NCBI GenBank assembly: GCA_049999765.1
Contig: JBNGIQ010009353.1
Span: 105,432 to 133,309 of the forward strand
DNA: 27,878 bases
From: Phaeoceros laevis
Taxonomy: Eukaryota > Anthocerotophyta > Anthocerotopsida > Notothyladales
Reading direction: 5' to 3'
In this document: positions 19,346 through 27,878 of the stretch, one piece after another
Layout of the letters: the number at the start of each line of letters is the position of its first letter
Numbering within the stretch: position 1 is the stretch's first letter
Notes under the pieces: generated by a model
The model's database searches: none
What the model saw: only the letters and a program-made list of their open reading frames with translations
Told to the model about the DNA's origin: nothing
Program-made: the position numbers and the translations under genes

Positions 19346-20599
19346 CTTACCATGTGCCTGCCCGCTGTTGTGAGTTACTTCATGAATTCAGGAAAACTTC
19401 AGCTCACTGCGTGTGTAAGAAACTGGTTGAACTGTTGCACTTAGAGTGTGATTAGGCTCTCATCAATCTCTACATTTATAATTACATTCACACGCCCTGG
19501 CCAGACCTAACCAAGCTACAAGTTTCTATCATAAATGTCAAAGAAGAAGAAGAACTTGAACAACAACCTCAATGTCAAAGAAGAAGAAGAAGAAGAATAC
19601 TTCGTGCTTATAGGTCCCAAATGGTTTTATAGAAGCACGCGCCTCACATTCTAGGAAAGTTCCTCATCACAATAAGTTTGGGCACGGAAAGGTTTCTTAG
19701 CCGTGTACCAAAATGATAACTCAATTTTTGTCATGGGCAAAGATTGCTCCATATCATAGGGATCATTTTATTTTAGTATACATACACAGGTTTAGAAATC
19801 TCTCTACTAATAGAGTTTTGGAGATTTAGCATATTGTCGTTCACCATATGGTGCTAGGCAAACATCATAGCATGCCGCACAAACTCGTATTTGATCGTTG
19901 GTGCGATAGAGCATAAGGCTCGACAAAAAGGACCAATTCATGAAAGTAACCACTAGTTGCCCAACCCTTGCTATAGAGCATAAGGATCAAGGGAAAGGAC
20001 CATTCATGAGAGTAATCACTACTTGCCCAACCCTTGACCATGCTTAGGGATCTCATGAGGGTCCAAGAATGTACTTTTGTCAAGTATATGGGATGGTTAC
20101 TGTAAAACACATATTTGAGAGAGTATATATATATGTATATTTTTTCAAATAATTTTTGCATATATATAGATATATGTACATATTTTTCAACTTTAGTTTG
20201 TAACCCACACGTAAGCTGCCAAATCTAAAATGAAGTATTTTTGGAATGTTACTCACACTCACGAATTCGTTATCACTATGCATGTAGAGAAAGACTTTCA
20301 TTTAGGTTCCTTAGTAGGGATTTACGAGCAATGCTGATTTCAGCATACCTTTTTAAAACTTTTGTTGCTTGACATTTATTATATTACGTCTTTACTACGA
20401 GGTTCTAAGTTTTTTTTTTTTGGCTATTCTAGATCTACAAATATACAGAGTGTCATGTCAGTTAAGGAGTTGGAATAGTCCATATGAATGAATCCAACAC
20501 ATCCTTGTAGGAAACGCTAGGATGATATTCTTCAATATACTCTATCAATGCAGATTTGCTCCTTAGCCTCACTTGGATTCCTCCATATTGCGCTACAAA
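19346..20599. other. AT-rich intergenic region with short repeats
   Basis: No gene is seen. It contains GAA-rich duplications (TGTCAAAGAAGAAGAAG at about 19537 and 19574), a 66-bp tandem duplication (19905-20036), a TATATATATGTATA stretch (about 20125-20170) and a run of about 12 T near 20411. The low GC contrasts with the P450 exons and may mark an old insertion. Confidence 0.5.
19905..20036. repeat. 66-bp tandem duplication with a dispersed third copy
   Basis: The unit GATAGAGCATAAGG ... GGACCAATTCATGAAAGTAAC ... TTGCCCAACCCTTG occurs at about 19905-19970 and 19972-20036. Its middle part returns at about 21417-21450 (GGACCAATTCATGAGAGTAA and CCACCACTTG). Confidence 0.8.
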
Positions 20600-21100
20600 C
20601 TATGGAGTTGCAATGAGGCTACGATCTTTCCACATGCCATGTTTTGTCCTTCGATAACCGACTGTCCAGAACCAACCAGTAGGAGCCCAAGGACTGCCTT
20701 CTCCAGATGCTCCTGCGATTGGATGCCCTACTTGAACATTCCTGTCCAAAGGCAATGGTATCCAGACAGAGCGAGTTCGAGCAAGTCGAGTGGACATCTC
20801 ATTCTCGTGTTCCTCACATTCTTGCTCCACTGAAGAATTGGGATTTTTGTCTTCTTTTAATTGGTATGTCTGCACCAATTTAAATCACAATGTGGGGTCA
20901 TTAATGAAATAAGGTACTAAAATACTACTTGAATGTACCTTGTCAATCTTACGTACCTCAGAGATTTTATCAAAAAGCTCCACTTTTGCCCTCTTGGAAA
21001 CATCGACCAATGGCACTTCAAGATTTGAAGACATGTGATTGGAGTCGCTCTTTCGTTTTGCTTGATTGGTATTGTTGAGTAAGGAGGGGATGTGGTCCAT
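20600..21100 (-). CDS. Possible two-exon gene, hypothetical protein of 137 aa
   Basis: On the minus strand an ATG at 21100 opens 48 codons (21100-20957: MDHIPSLLNNTNQAKRKSD...LFDKISE), ending at a good donor, GTACGTAAG. An 87-nt intron runs to GGTGCAG, and 89 codons plus stop follow (20869-20600: TYQLKEDKNPNSSVEQECEE ... WFWTVGYRRTKHGMWKDRSL...). The join is phase 0 and both parts look protein-like: charged, with a basic KRKSD/KRAK stretch and a Trp-rich tail. I do not recognise the protein. It sits alone in AT-rich DNA and could be a lineage-specific gene, part of a transposon gene or a relic. Upstream exons are possible. Confidence 0.35.
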
Positions 21101-21939
21101 TGTAGAGGATGGCAAACTTAAAAAATTTGAAACCTTCCTTAAGTGAAATTGCAAGTTCTACCCACACTTCAAATTTGAAGACTTTGTGAAAGGTGGTTGC
21201 AATATTTGCAAGATGAGATGACGTAAAAGGGCATTTGAGTTTGTTATATAGTGCACTAGCATGAAGTCTCGGTCACTTGTACATGTGAAGTCTCGGTCAC
21301 TTGTATGTTATTACAGCTTAGAGTTTTTGCAACTTCTCAATGCATGCAGTGCTTTAAGCCATTTTGTTTTATTAACCATTCTCAAAAGTCTTGTTTTATT
21401 AATAGCAATTTTCATATGGACCAATTCATGAGAGTAACCACCACTTGTTCGACCGCTCTTAGCAACTTTCATTCATTTACTTATCACTTAACGTATGCAG
21501 AACAAGGATCAAATAGAAACATGAACGATCCAGTTCAAACGATCACAAGTTCAAAACTATCCAAGGCTGTTTGGCTTCCAAAGACCTGAAGAAACATAAT
21601 CCTAAACTATGTTTCTAAGAATTTTTCTCCACTTTGATCGACCCAGATTGTGATAGTGCAAGGCTAGCTCAACTTCCGCCCTCAGGCTTGGTACACAACC
21701 AGGGCACGGGTATGAACTAGAATCTTTCCCACATAAAAAATTTATACAAGATGGTTTTCAACTTTTCACACCAAAAATACGCAATGTGCCCAATCTCACT
21801 GTATTTCAGCTTTATGTCCCATCGATAGCGCCAGGTGGAGACTGACAGTGCGGCATGCCAGCAAAAGTACAATTCCCGGTTTGGGTACAGGCAAAGGTCC
21901 ACATGAAGTTATGAATCAAGAACGCAGCACTTCCATGAA
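21101..21939. other. AT-rich intergenic stretch, no gene seen
   Basis: It contains a 24-bp direct duplication at about 21261-21306 (TGAAGTCTCGGTCACTTGTA twice) and the dispersed copy of the 66-bp repeat. The short open frames are not convincing. Confidence 0.5.
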
Positions 21940-22515
21940 GTGATGTGGAGTTCACCCGATATGAGTACACTTACCGAGCCTCACCACCTCTAAGCCGTGC
22001 AGCTTCTGTTGTTGTAATAAACCGCAACTCACATCCTGGTCTCATGCCACTTCTGAATCATGCTTTGTGGTTTTCACCCCAGCACCAGAAACTTGTACAT
22101 CAATTTCTTCGTTCATCAATTACTCACAACGAGTGACACCATTGGTCTTTGCACTTCAAAATGTTGCCCAGGGCTCCTACAACGCATCCTGGAAAAGTGC
22201 AACACCTAGAGAAGTGGCAAGCTGGAAAGTTCTCCAGTTTTGAACAAGACTTGCAAAGCTATGTAGTTTACCAAAGAACCAAGTGCCCCAAAAGGTGCCG
22301 AATGCAGCTAAGAAATGTCGTTCGAAACAAACCTTGGAAGGGCTATAAAGACACACCTGCAAGAAAATCCACATACATGTACATGACTTGGACCTTGAGC
22401 CCGGACCTGCCCGGTATGCAACAAGGGGATCCAGAAGGGCAGCCACGGAATCAACTTCCTCCTTCTCAAGCACACCGCTGCGGGGTTCAGAAGGACGCCC
22501 CCCAGAGTTAAAAAC
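21940..22515. repeat. Duplicated intergenic block, copy 2 (partner 18780-19345)
   Basis: Same order and orientation as 18780-19345, with extra sequence in places (for example the CATACATGTACATG insertion near 22370). It lies upstream of P450 C as the other copy lies downstream of P450 B. The minus-strand open frame that runs through it (22177-22590) is interrupted in the partner copy and is not called. Confidence 0.82.
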
Positions 22516-22999
22516 GACGCCCCCAATGACAGCCACAGCATCGATCGCCTCGGAACCAAACTCATCATGATGAGCTAGCGCTCTCATCATTCATGACGAC
22601 ATACACGTGAAGGTAGGTCTTCTTGATAATCTGGAATTGCGAGAGTTGGTTGCCAGCAGAATTATCAATTGTATTCTACTCCTCTCGTAAATCCCAACCT
22701 CGGATATGGACCACGGTTGCATGCGGTAAGGACCTTGGAAGCCCACTTGATTGGAGGGACCCGTGCACCGCCGTTAGGTGCCGTGCCGGATGCAACTCGG
22801 ATACACTGACAGGCACACAAACATCTCTCTCTCTCGTCACAGTCACGCCACTTGTCACTGCATTGCACGTCACTTGGGTGTGAATGGTTGGGGCCACATT
22901 TCTTAGTGTTGACTTTGAGAGTATATGCGTAGTTAGCTAGATAGTTACAGGTCATTAGGTTAGAAATCCTAGCGGGCGGTTAGGACCCCTAATGGGCAA

Positions 23000-23036
23000 C
23001 CATGAACGCGGTACGTCAACGCTACCGCGTTCATGG
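23000..23036. repeat. Perfect 14-bp hairpin upstream of P450 C
   Basis: CCATGAACGCGGTA (23000-23013) is followed by a 9-nt loop and its exact reverse complement (23023-23036). A weaker pair, CATTAGG and CCTAATG, lies just before it (about 22953-22996). It sits about 450 nt before the gene C start codon. Confidence 0.75.
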
Positions 23037-23307
23037 AACATGGTCTGTACATTCTCTATGCTAAGCAAGCATCTCTCTTGCGCCTAGCTCGATCCTACAT
23101 TTGTCAGACTTGACGTGGCATGTGTGAGTTCACAAGTCTTCAACAATTAAGCACAGAAACTGCCATCATGGTGGTGCCATTACACAATCCATGAATCAGC
23201 CACACACACTGGTCATCGCTGTCCAGACATTTCAATATCCCTAGCCACACACTCTTCAAACAATATCCCTAGCCACAAGTAGCTTTCCCACGTTTTCCAA
23301 TGTGCAC

Positions 23308-23481
23308 GCTGGTACGGACAGAAACTGGACCAAAAATGGGTTTTCTCGTGGATAGCCCTGGCTGCAGTAGCCGCCCACCCACCTCACTTGAAATCGATAT
23401 CAGGCATTGGGATTCCGTAAGCTGGGCCTTCTGTAGATGCAAATCCAGGCACAGTTTGTCTATTGAGCACGTTCATCAGGC
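23308..23481 (+). promoter_or_regulatory. Conserved proximal promoter/5' leader of P450 C
   Basis: Counterpart of 15290-15467 upstream of gene B, with the shared words given there. It has an extra segment (AAGCTGGGCCTTCTGTAG region, about 23418-23437) relative to B. No clear TATA box is seen. Confidence 0.5.
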
Positions 23482-25552
23482 ATGGAGCAGCACTCGGGAG
23501 CGCTGCTGCAAACGCTGGTGCTGGGACTGGCGGCAGCCGCTGTGCTGCTGCTGCTGCTCCAACAGTGGAGAAGCAGCAGGAAGGTGAGGTTGCCGCCAGG
23601 TCCCGGACCGCTGCCTGTTTTGGGCAATCTGCTGCTCTTGGCAGGCTCCAAGTACAGGCACAGGGACCTGTACAAGTTGGCGGAGCGGTACGGCCCGATT
23701 ATGTTCCTGCGCATGGGAACGCGCAAACTGGTGGTGGTGCAGTCTCCGGAGCTGGCTATGGAGGTCCTCAAACACCAGGACTCCACCTTCGCCTCGCGCC
23801 CTCCGCTCACCTACGCCATGGGCGTACTCTCCAACAATGGCAAGAACGTCGCGTTCGCGCCCTATGGCCCCCACTGGAGGCTCATGAAGTAGGCCTACAA
23901 CCACTTCCTGTGAGCTCAAGGGAGTATCCTCCTTTCCTTTTCTCATTCTGTCGTCGGAGCCACTAATTTGGTTGCTCTCTCCTAAGGAAGGTGATGAGAG
24001 TGGAGCTGCTCTCTCGGAAGAGGATTACCGACTTCCAGCACGTCAGGCTGGAGGAGCTTGCGCGCATGGTGGAGGCCATTAGGAGCCACATCGGGCAGCC
24101 TGTGAACTTGGGCTACCTGCTGGGGACTCTCAACCTCAACAACATCACTAGGATGAGCACGGGCAAGGCTGCCATGAGCACATATAAGGTCGCCGGGGAG
24201 GATCCGCAACATGCACCGCAGCAATTGCAAGCCCCTACTAGTAAGTACTGTACTAGTGGCAGGCCCAATTCATCATCTTGAAAGTATGCCATTGAGTCAT
24301 CCAGGGCTGTGGCTGTTGCTTGCTTGCTTGTCAAAATTCGACAAGTCAGTTGATTGTAACCTGTGGAAGTTGAAGCAGAGCCTGGCCAGGGCAACGTAGA
24401 GAATAAGGAGGACTTCGTTCACCTGATCAGGGGAGGGTTCCAGATGTCCTCAATGCAGGGCATCGGGGACGCCATTCCCTGGCTCTCCTTCCTGGACACC
24501 TGGTTCATCCTTCCCAAAGCCAAGATGAAGCAGACCAAGAGCCGGATGGACGCATTCTACTCCAGAGTCATCCAGGAGCACCGCCGGTACCGTGCAGCTA
24601 ATCCTGGATGCCAGCCCCGGGATTTTGTGGATGTGCTGCTCGGCCTCTCATCCTCGACCGGTGAAGCTCTAACCGACGAAATGATCTCGTCGCAGCTCTC
24701 TGTGAGTCCCAACTGACTCTCTTACCCTCGATGTGTATCACATAAATTTCATAAGCACTTACAAACTTGTAAGCTGCCAGGAAATGGTAGGAGGCGGAAC
24801 AGACACATCCTCCAGCACCACTGAGTGGGCCATGGCGGAGTTGCTGCGGCAGCCGGCCCTGCTGGAGCAAACGGTGCGGGAGGTGGAGCAGGTGGTGGGG
24901 CGAGGTAGGGACGTCGCAGAGTCGGACATTCCAAACCTGCCCTTTCTGCAGGCAGTGGTGAAGGAGACGCTGCGCATGCACCCGGCCGCGCCTCTCCTCA
25001 TCCCGCACCACTCCACTCAGGCCGCCACCGTCGGAGGCTACCACATTCCTGCCGGCACCACCGTCTTGGTGAACGCCTGGGCCCTGAGCCGGGACCCTGC
25101 CGCATGGAAAAACCCTGACCAATTCCGGCCCCAACGGTTCCTCCCCCACCACCCCGACAGCAGGTACGCACTCCACAGGCCTCCCCTGGAGTGAATGGAA
25201 ATCTTTTGGTTTCGTGCAAGCTTGCGGGGCAATGGCTAATACCTCGTACCTGCGCTGCGCATGCTGCCGTAGGGCTGAGGTGGACATTCGCGGGCATCAC
25301 TTCCAGCTGCTGCCATTCGGATCTGGCAAGCGCATCTGCCCGGGCATGGAGTTAGGGCTCACCATGGTGCCCCTCACCCTGGCCACGCTGCTGCACAGCT
25401 TCACCTGGTCGCTCCCCTCAGACGTGCAGCGGCCCGAGGATCTGGACATGGGCGAGCACCAAGGGATCGTCGTTCAAAGAGCCCAGCCCCTCAAAGCGGT
25501 GCCACATCCCAAGGCTGATACCAAAGCTACCACTCCAGAACTGACGACCTAG
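23482..25552 (+). CDS. Cytochrome P450 monooxygenase, A-type (CYP71 clan), gene C
   Basis: Five exons (23482-23888, 23987-24240, 24379-24701, 24781-25163, 25273-25552) join in frame to give 548 aa, starting MEQHSGALL with a hydrophobic anchor and PPGPGPLPVLGN. The I-helix reads GGGTDTSSST (G333-T337 core), the K-helix pair is E390/R393 and the heme loop PFGSGKRICPG carries C478. Two differences from A and B stand out. The C-helix reads WRLMK, so the usual Arg of WxxxR is Lys. The C-terminus is extended, ending PKADTKATTPELTT where gene B ends PKLPLQT. Intron 2 (24241-24378) has a strong donor, GTAAGTACTG, and is related in sequence to intron 2 of gene B. The closest paralogue in the window is gene B. 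The substrate is unknown; an ER location is expected. Confidence 0.92.
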
Positions 25553-25924
25553 AAACGAATCAAAATCCAAATCACAACTCAATGATCTGTTATGAAAATC
25601 AGCTGGCAGCTGCAAATTTTTGCATGAGTCTCTGACGGAGCATCAACCAGCACCGGTGCCTCTTTTGAAGAAGTTTATTTCAAGTGCGTGACGGGGTAAA
25701 AACCACAGTGGCAAAAAGGGCCACACACAGAATGTCCAGCGGACCATGGCACTTCATCTAGTCTTGTATTCCTAGCTTGAGCATGGACAGATTTTGGTTG
25801 ACATGTATCATACGGCGTTTCTGAAGCGAGATGAAATAAGAAGCGTAAAAAACACGGCCAAAACTTTTCAAATCCGCTCGGGACCCAAATTTGACTTCTC
25901 GGTAAGTATGGACCCAAGGCTGCC

Positions 25925-25939
25925 TATGTATAGTATATT
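25925..25939 (+). promoter_or_regulatory. Possible TATA region of the F-box gene
   Basis: TATGTATAGTATATT lies about 65-80 nt before the ATG at 26004. This spacing supports that ATG rather than the in-frame ATGs further upstream. A donor-like GGTAAGTATGG just before it (about 25900) has no obvious partner. Confidence 0.35.
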
Positions 25940-26003
25940 CTTGGGCTGGAGAGTCTATGGGGCAAGGAGAGTGTGGTGCTCCCGACTCGATCGCACAGAA
26001 GCT

Positions 26004-27374
26004 ATGGCAAGCTCCGGTGGGGAGCTGTGGATCTCCCTGTTCGCGCTGGAGGAGCTGTTCCAAGGTAGAGCCACAGCCCTCGGGGAGGCGGAGAAGACTT
26101 TGTGGGGGCTGCTGCCGGACGCGTTGGTGGAGAGAGTGCTCCTCTTTCTGCCCAAGTCCGACCAAGCCCGCCTCCGCCTTGTTTGCAAGCGATGGAGGCA
26201 GCTCATGACGTCCCCTGCTTTCCTGGAGGAGACAACGGCGCTCTCCTTCCGCCATGGCTACCCTATTTGTGCCCTACCTAGCACCTTAAGCTTGGTCCCG
26301 TGCGGCTGCGATCACGTGAGGAGGCTTGAGGAACGCTGCAAGGTTCGCAGGGTGGACTTCCCGGGCTTCATGCCACCACCAGACCTCCTCTTCAAAGGAA
26401 AGGCGTTCACCAAATTCGGCCTGCCAATTATCGGTCTCCAGTATGACAATTACCACGAAATCCGGTGCTGGCTGCTCAACCTGGCGAACCAGTCCTGGCA
26501 GCAGCTGCCTCCACTTAGAAGCTGCGGACTTTCGCGGTGTGACTTGGAATTTTGGCTGGTACAGAAGGAAGGGTGCACCACTTTCCAAGTGTTCGCCATG
26601 CGCGGAACAGTCCGCTACACCTACTTCCATACCTTAAGCTTCTCGCCGGGGACATCCACTGACTGGCAGAGCTTCAAAATTATGAAGGACCCAGTATGTG
26701 CTTTCGGAGTCAACACATTGACGGGATGCCATTGGGCCCTGATCAGTAGAGGGAGGAACTTTGTTGCCACAGACGGGGGCCGGCGGTTCAAGTCAGGAGT
26801 GGAGTGCTTCAGCACTAGCTGGCCCGATCGCCAGCTCAAACACATGATGATCACGACTCCGGGGGCGGATGATGATAGAGATTATTATGATGAACCAACG
26901 TATGATAACATCGGAGTCATGACTCCGGATCCCCTCCCAGATTTTCGAACTCGGGAGTGCTTCAAACTCCTCACAGATGGCGACAGCGACGACGTGTTTG
27001 CATACAGTACTGAGTTTATGGAGGATGAAGACAACGAAGGCTCGGGAGTGTGCTTGTACAAGTTGGATCGAGCCAAGGGGCAATGGGAGTGTCTCTTGCT
27101 CGAGCAGCTACCGCCCGGCCGACATGAGGATGATAGGGGGCAGATTGTTGGAAGCATGGTGCTCATACAATTTGCGATGACAACGTCGGAGAAGACGGTC
27201 AAGAAAAAGATCGTGACGAAGGAAACGTTGTGGATCATGGCTTACAACATGCTGGACGGCTCTTGCAAATGGTCACGCACACTGTCAGGTCTTGGATATG
27301 ATGCTGCTACTAATCGCTTCCGGTACCCTAGGCGTTTCACCATGTTCATGACGTCCTTTTTGGCACCTCTTTAG
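26004..27374 (+). CDS. F-box protein
   Basis: A single exon encodes 456 aa. The F-box is at residues 34-75 (LWGLLPDALVERVLLFLPKS followed by DQARLRLVCKRWRQLM), the part that binds SKP1 in SCF ubiquitin ligases. The remaining 380 residues should bind the target. They include WLLNLANQSWQQLPPL and other W/LP spacing typical of kelch-like or F-box-associated propellers, plus two acidic stretches (near DDDRDYYDEPTYD and FMEDEDNEG); no clear repeat set is visible. The frame is open upstream to about 25794, but ATG 26004 (MASSGGELW) is preferred because the F-box begins about 30 residues later and a TATA-like element lies upstream. It lies 450 nt behind P450 C on the same strand. The target is unknown. 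Confidence 0.88.
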   Translation: MASSGGELWISLFALEELFQGRATALGEAEKTLWGLLPDALVERVLLFLPKSDQARLRLVCKRWRQLMTSPAFLEETTALSFRHGYPICALPSTLSLVPCGCDHVRRLEERCKVRRVDFPGFMPPPDLLFKGKAFTKFGLPIIGLQYDNYHEIRCWLLNLANQSWQQLPPLRSCGLSRCDLEFWLVQKEGCTTFQVFAMRGTVRYTYFHTLSFSPGTSTDWQSFKIMKDPVCAFGVNTLTGCHWALISRGRNFVATDGGRRFKSGVECFSTSWPDRQLKHMMITTPGADDDRDYYDEPTYDNIGVMTPDPLPDFRTRECFKLLTDGDSDDVFAYSTEFMEDEDNEGSGVCLYKLDRAKGQWECLLLEQLPPGRHEDDRGQIVGSMVLIQFAMTTSEKTVKKKIVTKETLWIMAYNMLDGSCKWSRTLSGLGYDAATNRFRYPRRFTMFMTSFLAPL

Positions 27375-27430
27375 AACTTAGCCTCTTTAGAAAGCCCCTT
27401 TAGAAGCCCCTTTATTAGAAAGCCTCTTTA
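27362..27430 (+). repeat. Short degenerate tandem repeat at the F-box stop codon and 3' UTR
   Basis: The word GCCTCTTTAGAAA and variants (CTCTTTAGAA, GCCCCTTTAGAA, GCCCCTTTATTAGAAA) is repeated about five times. The stop codon TAG lies inside the first unit (CTCTTTAGAA), so the repeat defines the end of the protein. Confidence 0.7.
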
Positions 27431-27878
27431 GAGAGCTGCTCCATTTCTCAAAAGTAGGTGTTGAATTGGTCACGCGTTGGCAAGGTCCCCAACGTTGGCC
27501 AGCTCTGGTGAACTCATGATTGCATTCATGAGTAGGGAAGGGCCGGTAGAAACTAGCTGGTAATTACCAATTGGTAAATACCAGTTTAAAACAATTTTTA
27601 CCAGGCCTCTCGAAAATCAAAGTAACTACCAGGTAATTATCAATTGGTGGAAACACCCTGTTTTACATGTTTTAAACATATTATATTTATTGAAAAAACG
27701 ATTTTAAATATAAATTAATCTGTAATATATCTCGGTCGACTGTAAATATCGACACCGAGAACATGTTCCACATGTAGCTGGTTGTGAGCGGTCTTGGTCA
27801 TCTTTAGCAGCCACTCATACCCAAGTCTCGGGATCGGCTCCTCATTAGCACTTGCACCGAGAGAGAACGAGTGAAGAT
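27431..27878. other. Intergenic end of window with palindromic AT-rich repeats
   Basis: It holds a perfect palindrome, TGGTAATTACCA (about 27558-27569), and a related direct copy (CAGGTAATTATCAATTGG, about 27631-27648). No gene is seen. Confidence 0.5.

Noticed and set aside
22177-22590. Minus-strand frame of 137 codons (GSEAIDAVAVIGG...)
   Set aside because: The partner copy at 18780-19345 does not preserve the frame and no family was recognised, so it is treated as decayed duplicated DNA.
25794-26003. N-terminal extension of the F-box protein
   Set aside because: The frame is open but starts at TTG, includes a donor-like GTAAGT and a TATA-like stretch, and resembles no domain; ATG 26004 fits better.

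Overview
The window looks like nuclear DNA of a land plant. The genes have short GT-AG introns (about 80-190 nt), and their products include a GH17 beta-1,3-glucanase with an X8/CBM43 domain, A-type (CYP71-clan) cytochromes P450, a class II diterpene synthase relic, an F-box protein and a plant-type class 3 lipase. Compact GC-rich exons sit in AT-richer intergenic DNA, and all three P450s share introns after the C-helix, before the I-helix and before the heme loop. A non-seed plant (bryophyte- or lycophyte-like) seems most likely, but this is an inference and the species is not identified.

Layout. At 1-1012 (+) is the 3' end of a class 3 (sn1-specific diacylglycerol lipase-like) gene. At 1013-3309 is AT-rich DNA with a perfect hairpin and a 61-bp tandem repeat. 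At 3310-4097 (+) is a frameshifted relic of a class II diterpene synthase that still carries the DxDD motif. At 4542-6603 (+) is an intact GH17-X8 glucanase of 547 aa in four exons. At 6615-6816 are a 60-bp tandem repeat and a tRNA-derived, SINE-like element. P450 gene A (9546-11706, -, 540 aa, four exons), gene B (15468-17581, +, about 534 aa, five exons) and gene C (23482-25552, +, 548 aa, five exons) all reconstruct as intact frames. At 20600-21100 (-) is a possible two-exon gene of 137 aa without recognised homology. At 26004-27374 (+) is an intron-free F-box gene of 456 aa.

The main theme is local segmental duplication. The DNA between the P450s consists largely of decayed copies of a block that contains pieces of the lipase gene. 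An imperfect inverted repeat of about 1.8-2 kb (about 6975-8945 and 13150-14960) flanks P450 A. Part of the same block recurs at about 18222-18790 behind P450 B. A further flank block occurs twice (about 18780-19345 and 21940-22515). Next to both A and B the lipase fragment is convergent with the P450, so the unit that was copied was probably 'P450 -> <- lipase'. Only the copy at the window start keeps an open lipase frame.

Functionally, the P450s are probably ER-anchored monooxygenases of specialised metabolism. The neighbouring diterpene synthase relic raises, but does not prove, the idea that this was once a diterpenoid gene cluster. The glucanase and the F-box gene look like unrelated neighbours.
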